A stretch of 64,000 nucleotides of DNA from Alphaproteobacteria bacterium. Its GTDB lineage: Bacteria; Myxococcota_A; UBA796; GCA-2862545. Shown here piece by piece: positions 7,291-16,703 of the stretch; the first letter of the stretch is position 1, and every line of letters begins with the position of its first letter. The translations under genes were made by a program, and so were the position numbers. The stretch covers positions 1 through 64,000 of the forward strand of contig JACKEQ010000032.1 in the NCBI GenBank assembly GCA_020632885.1, written 5' to 3'. The notes below the pieces were generated by a model. That model had not been told where the DNA came from. It ran no database searches and saw only the letters and a list, made by a program, of their open reading frames with translations.

Positions 7291-9237
7291 TCACCCGACC
7301 CGCTGCCGCAGCCAGAGCTCTTCGATGTCGCGCAGGGAGTTCGCCTCGATGGCGGACTTGTCGCTGCGGATCATCACGGCCTTGGGGTCGCGGAGCTTCA
7401 GCTCGCCCTCGACGGCGTCCTTCACGATGCCCTCGAAGCGCACGGTGACGACGATGCCCGGCCGCAGCTCCATGCCCGGCCGGGTGCCGGACGCGGACTG
7501 CCGCTCGATGCGCCGGCCCGTGATGAGACCCTCGCGCATGATCTCGGCCTGGATCTGCCCGTCGCGGACGCGGTCCATCGCCGCGACGTCGCCGACGTCG
7601 ATGAACCCGCCGTCCGGGGCCTTCGCGCCGATGACGTACGAGCCGAAGGTCCCCACGTTCTGCTTCTCGGTGACCGCGAACACGGCCCCGAGGAGCACCA
7701 GGTCGAGCGTGATCTCGGGCTTGCGCTTGAGCCACTCGGGGTCGCGGGAGGCCAGGAGGTACGGGCCGTGCAGCGACTTGCTGATGATGCCCTCGTACCC
7801 CTGGGACCGGAAGTGCTGGTAGAGCCGGTTGACGTCGTTCTTGTCGTTGGCGAGCTGCCCCTCGGCCACCTGGAGCGGCACGGGGAGCGGGAGGTTGGCC
7901 ACGGGACCCACGGCGTTCTGGAGCCACTTCCGCCGCTCGGTGAGCGGGAGGTGCGTGAGGTCGGTGCCGTTGAGGTAGCAGATGTCGAACGCCGCGAACT
8001 TGAGGTTCACGGGCGTGCGGGTCTGCCCCTGGAGCGCCGAGTAGACCTCGTAGACGGTGGCCGGCCGGGCACCGTCGAGGTCGAGCACCGTGCCGTAGAG
8101 CTCGCCGTCGATGATGGCGGACCGCGCGGGCACGAGACGGATGGACTCCGCGAGACCCGGCACCATCTCGAGCCAGTCGCGCCGGTTGCGGGTGTACGCG
8201 CCGGTCAGCACGGATCCGTGGGCGTCGGTGCTCTTGTGCAGCATGAAGCGGATGCCGTCGTACTTCCGCTCGACCCACACGGGGTACTGCTTGATCTGGT
8301 CGGTGGTCCCGCTCGCGAGGGCCGGACGCACGGCGACGAGCGGCTGGAGCCGGATCTTCTTGAGCCCCTCCACGCCCTCGGCCTCGAGGACCTCCACGAC
8401 CCGGAAGGCGTCGGTGAGGGCCATGGCGTGCTGCACGGCCTCGGGCTGAGCCCGGAAGCGCTCGGCCAGCACCCGCGCGATGAGGGCGCCCTGGTAGTCG
8501 AAGCCGAACCCGGCCTTGCGCAGCATGAGCTTGGCCACGAAGTACGCCTCGAGCTTCCCGCAGCGCGTGAGCAGCGCCCGGAGCAGGGCGAACCGCTTGG
8601 AGCGCGGCACGCCGGGCTGGGCCTGGAGACGCAGGGTCTCGAGGACCTCGGCCGCCGTGAGCGGGGGGTCGACCTTGAGCTTCCGGCGCGACTCGGCGTA
8701 GAGCACGGCGACGTCACCGACGACGGTGAGCCGGTCGAGCAGCTGGGCGCGCGACTTCATCTCGACGGACAGGAGCAGCGTCACGAGCGAGTCGCGACGC
8801 ATGGTGCTGCCCTTGCCCCGGAAGGGGTCGCCGAGCACGCAGGAGAGCTTCTGGACGAGCGTGAGCCCGATGTCGGAGGCGAAGAAGCGGGCCAGCAGCT
8901 CCTCGCGCTCGGCCGCCCGGGGCGGAGGCTCGGCAGCGAGGCCGAACACGGCGGCCACGCGGTCGGGCTGGAGTGCCGAGAGGGGCAGGAAGAGCCCCTT
9001 GCACAGGCTGTAGAACGGGATGGACGACAGCGCGTCGAGGTCGACGGAGGGGTCTTCCTCGACGAGCCCGCGCATCGCGAACTCGAGGTGGAACGGGAGG
9101 CCGAGCGTGTCCTCGAGGTACTCGGGGCTCACGGACTCGAGCCCGATCCCCCGCGTGAACCGCGCGAGCTTCTCGCCCTCCCCGAGCCAGTCGCGGAGCT
9201 GCTGGGCTCCGACGAGCTTCAGGGACAGGGGCTCCAT
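7291..9237 (-). CDS. ATP-dependent DNA ligase
   Basis: A 648-residue ATP-dependent DNA ligase, seals nicks through an enzyme-adenylate intermediate. The adenylated lysine is K325 in motif I (ERKYDGIR). Other nucleotidyltransferase motifs are IIDGELYG, YEGIISKS (motif IV) and EWLKRKPE (motif V). The ~310 residues before motif I are helical and fit the DNA-binding domain of large ligase-I-type enzymes; a C-terminal OB-fold follows. It lies 4 bp downstream of a RecA-like ATPase gene, so the two are almost surely co-transcribed. The role is probably repair or recombination, because the replicative ligase of bacteria is NAD-dependent LigA. Confidence 0.93.
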   Translation of the reverse strand: MEPLSLKLVGAQQLRDWLGEGEKLARFTRGIGLESVSPEYLEDTLGLPFHLEFAMRGLVEEDPSVDLDALSSIPFYSLCKGLFLPLSALQPDRVAAVFGLAAEPPPRAAEREELLARFFASDIGLTLVQKLSCVLGDPFRGKGSTMRRDSLVTLLLSVEMKSRAQLLDRLTVVGDVAVLYAESRRKLKVDPPLTAAEVLETLRLQAQPGVPRSKRFALLRALLTRCGKLEAYFVAKLMLRKAGFGFDYQGALIARVLAERFRAQPEAVQHAMALTDAFRVVEVLEAEGVEGLKKIRLQPLVAVRPALASGTTDQIKQYPVWVERKYDGIRFMLHKSTDAHGSVLTGAYTRNRRDWLEMVPGLAESIRLVPARSAIIDGELYGTVLDLDGARPATVYEVYSALQGQTRTPVNLKFAAFDICYLNGTDLTHLPLTERRKWLQNAVGPVANLPLPVPLQVAEGQLANDKNDVNRLYQHFRSQGYEGIISKSLHGPYLLASRDPEWLKRKPEITLDLVLLGAVFAVTEKQNVGTFGSYVIGAKAPDGGFIDVGDVAAMDRVRDGQIQAEIMREGLITGRRIERQSASGTRPGMELRPGIVVTVRFEGIVKDAVEGELKLRDPKAVMIRSDKSAIEANSLRDIEELWLRQRVG

Positions 9238-9241
9238 GGCG

Positions 9242-10396
9242 TCACCCGACCGCGGGCGGCAGCATGGCCTCGGGCTGGTCGGGGTGCATCTCGAGACAGC
9301 CCGTGCCCTCGGCCTGGTGGACGCGGACGGGGTGCGGGAAGGTGCGCGTGGTGACGCTCTTCACGGCCCGGATGATGTCGATCTTGTCGCGGTACTTGCC
9401 GCCCCACTCGGCCGCGATCTCCTTGCTCCCGAGACCCATCTCCTCGATGAGGAAGACGGCGTCCGCGGTGTGCATGAGGGCCTCGCCGCCCACGGGGAGG
9501 CCGGTGTCCTTGATCTGGCCGATGCAGACGGCCGTGACGCCCTGCTCGTGGTTGTAGGTCTTCAGCGCCGAGAGGTTGTCGGCCGTGCGGTGCTTGGTGG
9601 GATCGAGCATGTTCAGCGAGTCGATCACGACGAGGTCGATCTCCGCCTTCTCCACGAGGTACCGGTACTTGCTGATGAAGTCGTCCCAGGTCTGGCCCTT
9701 GTGGTACTGGCTCTCGAGCACGTAGAAGCGCTCGAGCACCTCCGTCCGGAAGGTCTCGACGTCCGAGATGCCCGTGGCCCCCATGCCGATCTTCACGAGC
9801 CGGCTGCAGAGGTCGTCGCGGCCGCTCTCCTCGGCGTTGTGGAAGCCCTCCTCGGCCACGACGAACGCGACCTTCATGCCCTTCTGGGCCGCGCGGGCCA
9901 GCATCGTGAGGGCCGTGCGGGTCTTGCCCTTGCCCGGCGGGCCCACGAACGCCATGGTGCAGCCCTTGGGCACGCCCCCGAGCGCGTTGCCCGCCTCGTC
10001 GAGCACGAGCCGATCGAGCACCGAGCCGGTCGGGACGGCAGCCTGCGTGCGCACGAGGTCCTTGAAGGTGGCCGGGCGGATGATGTCGCTGTCGAGCCCC
10101 TGATCACCGTCGTCCACACCCGCGTTCATCATCGGGTTCGCGAACGGCATCGCGGACGGGTCCATGGCCGGCATGCCCATCTGCTGGCCCATCATCATCT
10201 GCATCATCTGCATCATCTGCATCATGGGGTTCCCGCCCATGCCCATCTGGCCGGGCATCATCCCCATCTGGCCGGGCATCCCCATCTGGCCGGGCATCCC
10301 CATGCCGCCCATCTGCTGCCCCATGCCCATCTGACCGGGCATCATGCCCGGCATCATCCCCGGCATCCCGCCGCCCGGGTTCTGCTCGCCCGCCAT
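9242..10396 (-). CDS. RecA/RadA-superfamily ATPase with Met/Gly-rich N-terminus
   Basis: A 384-residue RecA-fold ATPase. Walker A is GPPGKGKT at 152-159 and Walker B is LVVIDS at ~255-260. The sequence between and after these resembles the RadA/KaiC group rather than RecA proper. Residues ~10-80 are a low-complexity tail rich in Met, Gly, Pro and Gln, built of MPGQMGM-like units; this is unusual for the family. The gene starts an operon with the ATP-dependent ligase 4 bp downstream, which points to a DNA repair or strand-transaction role. It diverges from the gene at 10454. Confidence 0.85.
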   Translation of the reverse strand: MAGEQNPGGGMPGMMPGMMPGQMGMGQQMGGMGMPGQMGMPGQMGMMPGQMGMGGNPMMQMMQMMQMMMGQQMGMPAMDPSAMPFANPMMNAGVDDGDQGLDSDIIRPATFKDLVRTQAAVPTGSVLDRLVLDEAGNALGGVPKGCTMAFVGPPGKGKTRTALTMLARAAQKGMKVAFVVAEEGFHNAEESGRDDLCSRLVKIGMGATGISDVETFRTEVLERFYVLESQYHKGQTWDDFISKYRYLVEKAEIDLVVIDSLNMLDPTKHRTADNLSALKTYNHEQGVTAVCIGQIKDTGLPVGGEALMHTADAVFLIEEMGLGSKEIAAEWGGKYRDKIDIIRAVKSVTTRTFPHPVRVHQAEGTGCLEMHPDQPEAMLPPAVG

Positions 10397-10453
10397 GTCG
10401 ACCTCCCTTCTGTGGCGGACACCCTATCTCAGGGGAGGTGGTAGGATCGCGGG

Positions 10454-11404
10454 GTGCTCCCGGTCCTCGCCACCGCCACCTGGGCCCGCCCGTCCTGTGC
10501 CGGGCGAACGCAGAGCCTCGAAGACCTGGTGCTGGCGCTGGAGGCGGCCACGAGCTCCGCGGAGCTCGTGGAGCAGCTCCACGGGGCGGGCTGCCGTGAG
10601 GGGCGTCCCGACGACCTGGTCGGCCGGTTCCGCGCGGCGGTCGACGCGAGCCTGGAGCCGGTGGACGTCGAGGCGTTCGACAGCGACCGCGCAGCGGAGT
10701 GGGCCCGCTGTCGCGCGACCCTCGAGGCCGACGCTCCCCAGGACGCCTGCCCGGACGAGCGGATCCACGGCCGGCTCCTCCCGACGTACGGGGCCGTCGA
10801 CGGCTCGGGGCGATCGAGCTTCACGCCGGACGGCCGCTACCACCTCCTCACGGTGTTCGGCGACGGGCGGTGGACGAGCGTGGTCCTCGGGCCCACGGGC
10901 TTCAGTCCGGAGGCCCTGGCCCTGCTGGAGGTCTCCGAGCCCTCCCGTGACCGGAGGCCCCCGGGGTTCGGGCTGTCCCTGCTCTCGGGGGTGTCCGACG
11001 ACCTGCAGGGTCACCTCGGGGGGACCTTGTCCCTCACGGTCGCCGACGACGTCCCGTGGGGCGTGGAGATCGGTGGGCTCGGACCGCTCGGAGCCTCGGG
11101 GTCGTGGGAGGCGTTCGTCACGGCCGGACTGCTCGGGCAGGGCGTGTACGGCAGGCGCGGCGCGACCACCGGGACCGCCGTACCCCTCGGGACCCTCCGT
11201 CCCTACCGGTACTACTTCGGGCTCATGGGGGGCGTGAAGACCGGCGACGAGGGCCCGGGTGTCCTGGGCGCGGCGAGCGCCGCCTGGATGTTCGCCCCCG
11301 GAGCCCGCGCCCGCCTGCGACCCACCCTCGGGTACGACCGCGGGGGTCTGGAGGCCGGCCTCACGGTGGCCCTCGACGTGTTCCTCACCCCATCGTTCTA
11401 CTGA
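10454..11404 (+). CDS. hypothetical exported, possibly outer-membrane protein
   Basis: A 316-residue protein of unknown function. The start is a GTG with AGGGGAGGTGG about 11 bases upstream. The first ~11 residues (LPVLATATWA) could be a short signal peptide. The N-terminal half is acidic. The C-terminal ~150 residues alternate Gly, aromatic and polar residues in beta-strand-like runs (YRYYFGLMGGVKTG, AWMFAPGARARLRPTLGYD) and the chain ends in aromatic Phe-Tyr, as in outer-membrane beta-barrels. Assignment as a barrel is inference from this pattern only. It diverges from the RecA-like ATPase gene. Confidence 0.55.
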   Translation: MLPVLATATWARPSCAGRTQSLEDLVLALEAATSSAELVEQLHGAGCREGRPDDLVGRFRAAVDASLEPVDVEAFDSDRAAEWARCRATLEADAPQDACPDERIHGRLLPTYGAVDGSGRSSFTPDGRYHLLTVFGDGRWTSVVLGPTGFSPEALALLEVSEPSRDRRPPGFGLSLLSGVSDDLQGHLGGTLSLTVADDVPWGVEIGGLGPLGASGSWEAFVTAGLLGQGVYGRRGATTGTAVPLGTLRPYRYYFGLMGGVKTGDEGPGVLGAASAAWMFAPGARARLRPTLGYDRGGLEAGLTVALDVFLTPSFY

Positions 11405-11434
11405 AGGGACTACACGGACCCCAGGAGGTCCGCC

Positions 11435-12712
11435 ATGACGAAGAACCGGCACAGCCGCGATGGCCACGAGCTCAACCCCGAGACCCTGGCCCTCGGGCTC
11501 GGCTACGACCCCGCGCTCTCCCAGGGATCGGTGAAGCCGCCCGTGTTCCTGACGTCCACCTTCCAGTTCGAGAGCGCCGCGGCCGGCAAGCGCTTCTTCG
11601 AGGTCGCCTACGGGCTGCGCACCCCCGATCCCGGAGAGCAGCAGGGGCTCATCTACAGTCGCCTGAACAACCCCAACCTCCAGATCTTCGAGGAGCGCCT
11701 GGCGGCCTGGGACCGCACCGAGAAGGGCGCGGCGTTCGCCTCCGGCATGGCGGCGATCACGACGAGCCTGCTCGCGCTCCTCTCGGCCGGAGACGTGCTG
11801 ATCTCCTCCGCGCCGGTCTACGGCGGCACCCACTTCTTCTTCGAGAACATGCTCCCCGGCTTCGGCGTCGAGGTCGTCCAGGTGCCCGCAGGCCCGGACT
11901 GCGTGGACCGGATGCGGGAGGCCGCCGCGAGGGTCGGCGCGGAGCGCGTGCGCATGCTCTACGCCGAGAGCCCCGCCAACCCGTCCAACGCGATGGTCGA
12001 CCTCGCGGCGATGTCCGCGCTCGCCCGCGAGCTCACGGGAGACCGGGAGCGCCCGGTGCTCACGGCCGTCGACAACACGTTCCTCGGGCCGGTGTTCCAG
12101 CGCCCCGCCGACTTCGGGGTGGACCTCGTGCTCTACTCGGCCACGAAGTTCCTCGGCGGCCACAGCGACCTCGTCGCGGGCGTGGTCACCGGGAGGGCCG
12201 CCCTGGTGGACGCGATCGGGGTGTACCGCACCATCCTCGGCACCATGGCGAACCCGTTCACCGGCTGGCTGCTGCTCCGCTCGCTGGAGACGGTGTCCGT
12301 CCGCATGCGGCGCCAGGCGAAGAACGCGCGTGCGCTGGCCACCCTGCTCGCCGACCACCCGAAGGTGACCCGGGTGCTCTACCCCACCCTGCTCACACCC
12401 GGCTCCCCCGAACATGCGCTCTGGAAGCGCCAGTGCACCGGGCCGGGCTCGCTCATCGCGTTCGAGGTCGAGGGGGGCGAGGCCGCCGCACAGGTGGTGC
12501 TCGACGCCTTCGAGATCTGCCGGCTGGCCGTGTCGCTCGGAGGCACCGAGACGCTCGTGGAGCATCCGATGTCGATGACCCACGCGGACGTCCCGCCGGC
12601 GGACCTGGAGGCCCACGGCGTCACGCCCGGGCTGATCCGGATGAGCGTGGGGCTCGAGCACCTCTCGGACCTGAAGCGCGACCTGCGCCAGGCCCTCGAC
12701 GTGCTCGGCTGA
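11435..12712 (+). CDS. Cys/Met-metabolism PLP-dependent lyase (methionine gamma-lyase / cystathionine synthase type)
   Basis: A 425-residue fold-type I PLP enzyme of the Cys/Met metabolism family, which includes cystathionine gamma-synthase, methionine gamma-lyase and O-acylhomoserine sulfhydrylase. The PLP lysine is K238 in SATKFLGGHSD. YSRLNNPN, FASGMAAI and the C-terminal SLGGTETL..HP stretch are family hallmarks. GGAGG stands just before the ATG. It is a single gene with no sulphur-metabolism neighbour, so the exact reaction cannot be assigned. It ends 4 bp from the convergent TSP3 gene, leaving no room for a terminator between them. Confidence 0.9.
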   Translation: MTKNRHSRDGHELNPETLALGLGYDPALSQGSVKPPVFLTSTFQFESAAAGKRFFEVAYGLRTPDPGEQQGLIYSRLNNPNLQIFEERLAAWDRTEKGAAFASGMAAITTSLLALLSAGDVLISSAPVYGGTHFFFENMLPGFGVEVVQVPAGPDCVDRMREAAARVGAERVRMLYAESPANPSNAMVDLAAMSALARELTGDRERPVLTAVDNTFLGPVFQRPADFGVDLVLYSATKFLGGHSDLVAGVVTGRAALVDAIGVYRTILGTMANPFTGWLLLRSLETVSVRMRRQAKNARALATLLADHPKVTRVLYPTLLTPGSPEHALWKRQCTGPGSLIAFEVEGGEAAAQVVLDAFEICRLAVSLGGTETLVEHPMSMTHADVPPADLEAHGVTPGLIRMSVGLEHLSDLKRDLRQALDVLG

Positions 12713-12716
12713 TCTA

Positions 12717-13442
<726 letters not shown>

Positions 13443-13508
13443 GGCTCTCCCTTCTGATGCAGGGGGTTCTGGACGAGGACCCCACAACGGGGCCGCGCCT
13501 TCCGGGGT

Positions 13509-14558
13509 TCAGCTCTTCTTGAGCTTGGCGACCTCGGCGTGCTCGCGATGGTAGAGGTAGAGCATGTCCATGACCAGCGCGAGGTTGCGCTCGTTGGTGT
13601 CGTCTTCCTCGGTGCGATCGATGGCGTCCATCATCTTGCCGACCTGGAGCAACAGCTCCATCTGATCCTCGAGCAGGCCGATGTCGCGGCTGCTGCGGCT
13701 CTGGCCGGCGAAGTTCTCGCGGTAGACCTTGAACACGTCGTTGGCCGCGGCACCCAGGAAGCCCACGCGGTCCGTCAGCGACGCCTCGCGCTGGGCGGTG
13801 CGGACGTTGATCAGCTCGGCCTTGTAGACGCCCAGGTTGCTCCGGACGAGATCGATGTTCTTCTTGTGGACCTCGGTGTTGAAGCCGTCCGCGAGGAGGG
13901 CCTCCATGCCGTCGAGGATCTCCTGGAGCGCCTCGATGATGTGCTCGAGGGCCCGGGGGTTGCGGCTCACCCGGTGCTTGTTCGCGAAGTGCAGGCGGTA
14001 GCGGTTGAACTGCGAGTTCGCGAGCTGGGCGAACTGCGTGCCGCGCTCGGCGCCGAACACCTTCTTGCGCTCCTCGCGGATCCGCTCGCGCTCCACGCGG
14101 TAGACCTTGAGGTTGCCCTCGGTGAGCGTGATGGCCTCCTGGAGGGCCGGCGTGGTGCCCTTGGCGGCGAGCTGCTGCATCTCGGAGAGGAGCTTGTCGG
14201 CGTCCTCGATCATCTCCGCCAGGATGCCCAGGTCGCGGCTGCGGCGCTCCTGGCCGGCGAAGTACCGGGAGTAGCGGGCCTGGACGAAGTTGGCCCAGGT
14301 GGACAGACGATGCGTGAGCAGCGCCGCTGGACCCTCGGACTGGGCGGTGCGGATGTTCTCGAGCTCGGAGGTGTAGAGCTCGGTGTTGGCCTTCACGCGC
14401 TCCTTCTCGTCAGCGTCGAGCTTCTTGCTGTCGAGCTTCTTCAGCTCCGCGAGGATCCCCTCGAGCTCCTCGGTGTCCCGCGTGATGCGCGGGAAGCCGG
14501 CGAACCGGTTGCGGTAGCGGTTGTGGATGTCGTCGATCTGCGCGCCGAGCTGGGACAT
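13509..14558 (-). CDS. hypothetical helical protein with four ~90-residue internal repeats
   Basis: A 349-residue soluble-looking, helix-rich protein with no signal peptide. It contains four related units whose marker is RYxxxFAGxxRxSRDxxxLE: near residues 14, 95, 186 and 278, i.e. a period of about 80-90. Between the markers lie conserved EL.NIRTAQ.E segments at ~66-73 and ~248-256. No known family was recognised. The ATG at 14558 has GGAGGTTCC directly upstream. It diverges from polX with a 102-bp gap, and the TSP3 gene lies downstream in the same direction after 66 bp. A scaffold or cytoskeletal role is possible but unsupported. Confidence 0.75.
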   Translation of the reverse strand: MSQLGAQIDDIHNRYRNRFAGFPRITRDTEELEGILAELKKLDSKKLDADEKERVKANTELYTSELENIRTAQSEGPAALLTHRLSTWANFVQARYSRYFAGQERRSRDLGILAEMIEDADKLLSEMQQLAAKGTTPALQEAITLTEGNLKVYRVERERIREERKKVFGAERGTQFAQLANSQFNRYRLHFANKHRVSRNPRALEHIIEALQEILDGMEALLADGFNTEVHKKNIDLVRSNLGVYKAELINVRTAQREASLTDRVGFLGAAANDVFKVYRENFAGQSRSSRDIGLLEDQMELLLQVGKMMDAIDRTEEDDTNERNLALVMDMLYLYHREHAEVAKLKKS

Positions 14559-14660
14559 GGAACCTCCGGCCGGCAGACCTAACCCAGGTCGACCGCCGGG
14601 GTCCATAGAGTGCGCGAGACAGCGCACATCCGGGACCCTGGAGGCTGGTACGCTGACGGC
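14559..14660. promoter_or_regulatory. divergent promoter region between repeat protein and polX
   Basis: A 102-bp gap that must hold promoters for both directions. It contains the GGAGGTT ribosome binding site of the leftward gene at its left edge and a CTGGAGG stretch ~20 bases before polX. No clear -35/-10 pair or operator was seen. Confidence 0.35.
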
Positions 14661-16703
14661 ATGGAGAACGCGGACATCGCGGCGGTGTTCTTCGAGATCG
14701 CCGACCTCTTGCACATCCAGGGCGGGAACGCGCATCGGATCCGGGCGTTCTCCCGGACGGCTCGCGTGGTCGAGAGCCTGCCGCAGAACGCGCGCACCAT
14801 GCTCGAGCAGGGCACGCTCTCGCGAACACCCGGCCTCGGCGACGGATCGGTCCGCAGGATCAAGGACATCCTGCGCACGGGCACCTGCGACGAGCACCGT
14901 CGGCTGCGGCGCGCCCTGCCTTCCGGGCTGCGCGACATGCTCGACATCAAGGGGCTCGGGGCGCGGAGCGTGCGCGTCATCTACCAGCACCTCCGGATCG
15001 GCACGATCGACGAGCTCGAGGTGGCCGCCCGGAGCGGCGCCATCGCCGGGCTACCCCGCATGGGCCAGCGCACCGCGGAGAAGATCCTGCGCGGCATCAC
15101 CGAGTGGCGGAACCAGGTGGGCCGCGTGCCGTGGTGCGACGCGGACCGCTGGGTGCGGCGCCTGGCGGGTGCCCTGGAGACCGACGAGGCCGTGCAGCGC
15201 CTGATGATCGGCGGGAGCGTGCGACGCGGGAAGGCCACCGTGGGCGACCTCGACATCCTGGTGGGCGCGGACGACAAGCTCGCCGTGGTGAGCCACTTCC
15301 TGACCCTGCCGGAGGTCGACGAGGTCCTCGTGAACGGCGAGGGCCGCTGCAGCGTGCGCCTGCACAACCGCCAGCAGTGCGACCTGCGGGTGCTCGACCC
15401 CGAGACCTTCGGGGCGGGCATGCACTACTTCACAGGGAGCAAGCTCCACAACATCGCCATCCGCGCCCGTGGCCTCAAGCTGTACGACCGGAAGATCAGC
15501 GACAAGGGCATCTTCGACCGTCACACGGACTTCCGGCTCTCCCCGGGTGCCACGGAGGAGGAGATCTTCGCGGCCGTGGGGCTCCCGTTCATCGCTCCCG
15601 AGCTGCGCGAGAACACCGGCGAGATCGAGGCCGCAGAGGCGGGACGGCTCCCCCGGCTCGTGACGGCCGACGATCTGAAGGGCGACCTCCACATGCACAC
15701 CACCGCCAGCGACGGGCGCGGGTCCGTGGAGGAGATGGCGAAGGCCGCGCGGGCGCTCGGGCACGACTACATCGCGATCACGGACCACACGAAGGCCCTC
15801 GCGGTGGCCAACGGGCTCGACGAGCGCAGGCTCACCGCACAGGTGCGGCACATCCGCGACACCGAGCAGGAGCTCGGCGAGCTCACGCTCCTGGCGGGCA
15901 CCGAGGTGGACATCCTCGCGGACGGCACGCTGGACATCGACCTCGAGGTCCTCCGGCGCCTCGACTGGGTCGTGGCCAGCGTGCACTCGGACTTCGCGAT
16001 GTCCGGCGACGAGATGACCTCCCGCTACATCAAGGCGATGGAGTCGGGCGTGGTGGACTGCATCGGGCACCCGACCACCCGGCGTCTCGACAAGCGGAAG
16101 GGCGTGCCGCTCGACATGGAGCGCCTCCTGAAGGTCGCCCGGAAGCTCGGCGTGGCGATGGAGGTCAACGGGAACCCGTACCGCATGGACCTCCCGGACG
16201 TGGAGGTGCGCATGACGCGGGAGGCCGGCGTACCCGTCGCGCTGAACACCGACGCCCACGCGCCGGGGCACCTGCAGTACCAGCAATACGGGCTGCTCAC
16301 CGCGCGGCGCGGGTGGCTCGAGCCCCGGGACGTGCTCAACTGCCAGGGCGTGTCCGTGCTCCGGGAGCGCCGCCGCGACCGCCTGAAGCGCCAGGGGGTC
16401 GTGGTGAGCACCTGGATCCCGGCCCACGAGGTCGGTCTGGAGGAGCTCGCGCCGGCCGTGCCCGTGGAGTCCGACCACTGGGGAGACCCCGGGGCCGGCG
16501 GTCTCGACGCGCCCGCTCCCGCCGAGCCGGACGCACCCGAGCCTCCCTCGGCCTCCGTCGACCTCGGAGGACCCGTCACGCCCGAGCTCCGCGACCGCCT
16601 GAACCGCTTCCTCCAGGAGGGCGGCGACCCCGCGCTGGAAGCGGCGCTGGAAGCACGCGGACCGAACGCGATGCAGGCAGCCTTCAACCTGCTGTTCGGC
16701 TGA
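14661..16703 (+). CDS. polX: DNA polymerase X with PHP exonuclease domain
   Basis: A 680-residue family X DNA polymerase/3'-5' exonuclease, used in gap filling during base excision repair. The N-terminal ~150 residues hold helix-hairpin-helix motifs (TPGLGDGSVRRI, IKGLGARSVRVI, LPRMGQRTAEKI). The palm carries GSVRRGKATVGDLDIL with catalytic Asp residues, and YFTGSKLHN. A C-terminal PHP domain begins at ~340 with DLHMHTTASDGRG and continues with ITDHT, GTEVDI, SVHSD, GHPTTRR and NTDAH, all metal-ligand motifs. About 90 residues after the PHP domain form an extra acidic, Pro-rich tail that is not standard. The 3' end overlaps the convergent kinase gene by 20 bp. Confidence 0.95.
   Translation: MENADIAAVFFEIADLLHIQGGNAHRIRAFSRTARVVESLPQNARTMLEQGTLSRTPGLGDGSVRRIKDILRTGTCDEHRRLRRALPSGLRDMLDIKGLGARSVRVIYQHLRIGTIDELEVAARSGAIAGLPRMGQRTAEKILRGITEWRNQVGRVPWCDADRWVRRLAGALETDEAVQRLMIGGSVRRGKATVGDLDILVGADDKLAVVSHFLTLPEVDEVLVNGEGRCSVRLHNRQQCDLRVLDPETFGAGMHYFTGSKLHNIAIRARGLKLYDRKISDKGIFDRHTDFRLSPGATEEEIFAAVGLPFIAPELRENTGEIEAAEAGRLPRLVTADDLKGDLHMHTTASDGRGSVEEMAKAARALGHDYIAITDHTKALAVANGLDERRLTAQVRHIRDTEQELGELTLLAGTEVDILADGTLDIDLEVLRRLDWVVASVHSDFAMSGDEMTSRYIKAMESGVVDCIGHPTTRRLDKRKGVPLDMERLLKVARKLGVAMEVNGNPYRMDLPDVEVRMTREAGVPVALNTDAHAPGHLQYQQYGLLTARRGWLEPRDVLNCQGVSVLRERRRDRLKRQGVVVSTWIPAHEVGLEELAPAVPVESDHWGDPGAGGLDAPAPAEPDAPEPPSASVDLGGPVTPELRDRLNRFLQEGGDPALEAALEARGPNAMQAAFNLLFG

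Noticed and set aside
7291..9237. LigD-type NHEJ ligase
   Set aside because: There is no primase or phosphoesterase domain and no ku gene; the long N-terminal domain fits the ligase-I-type group.
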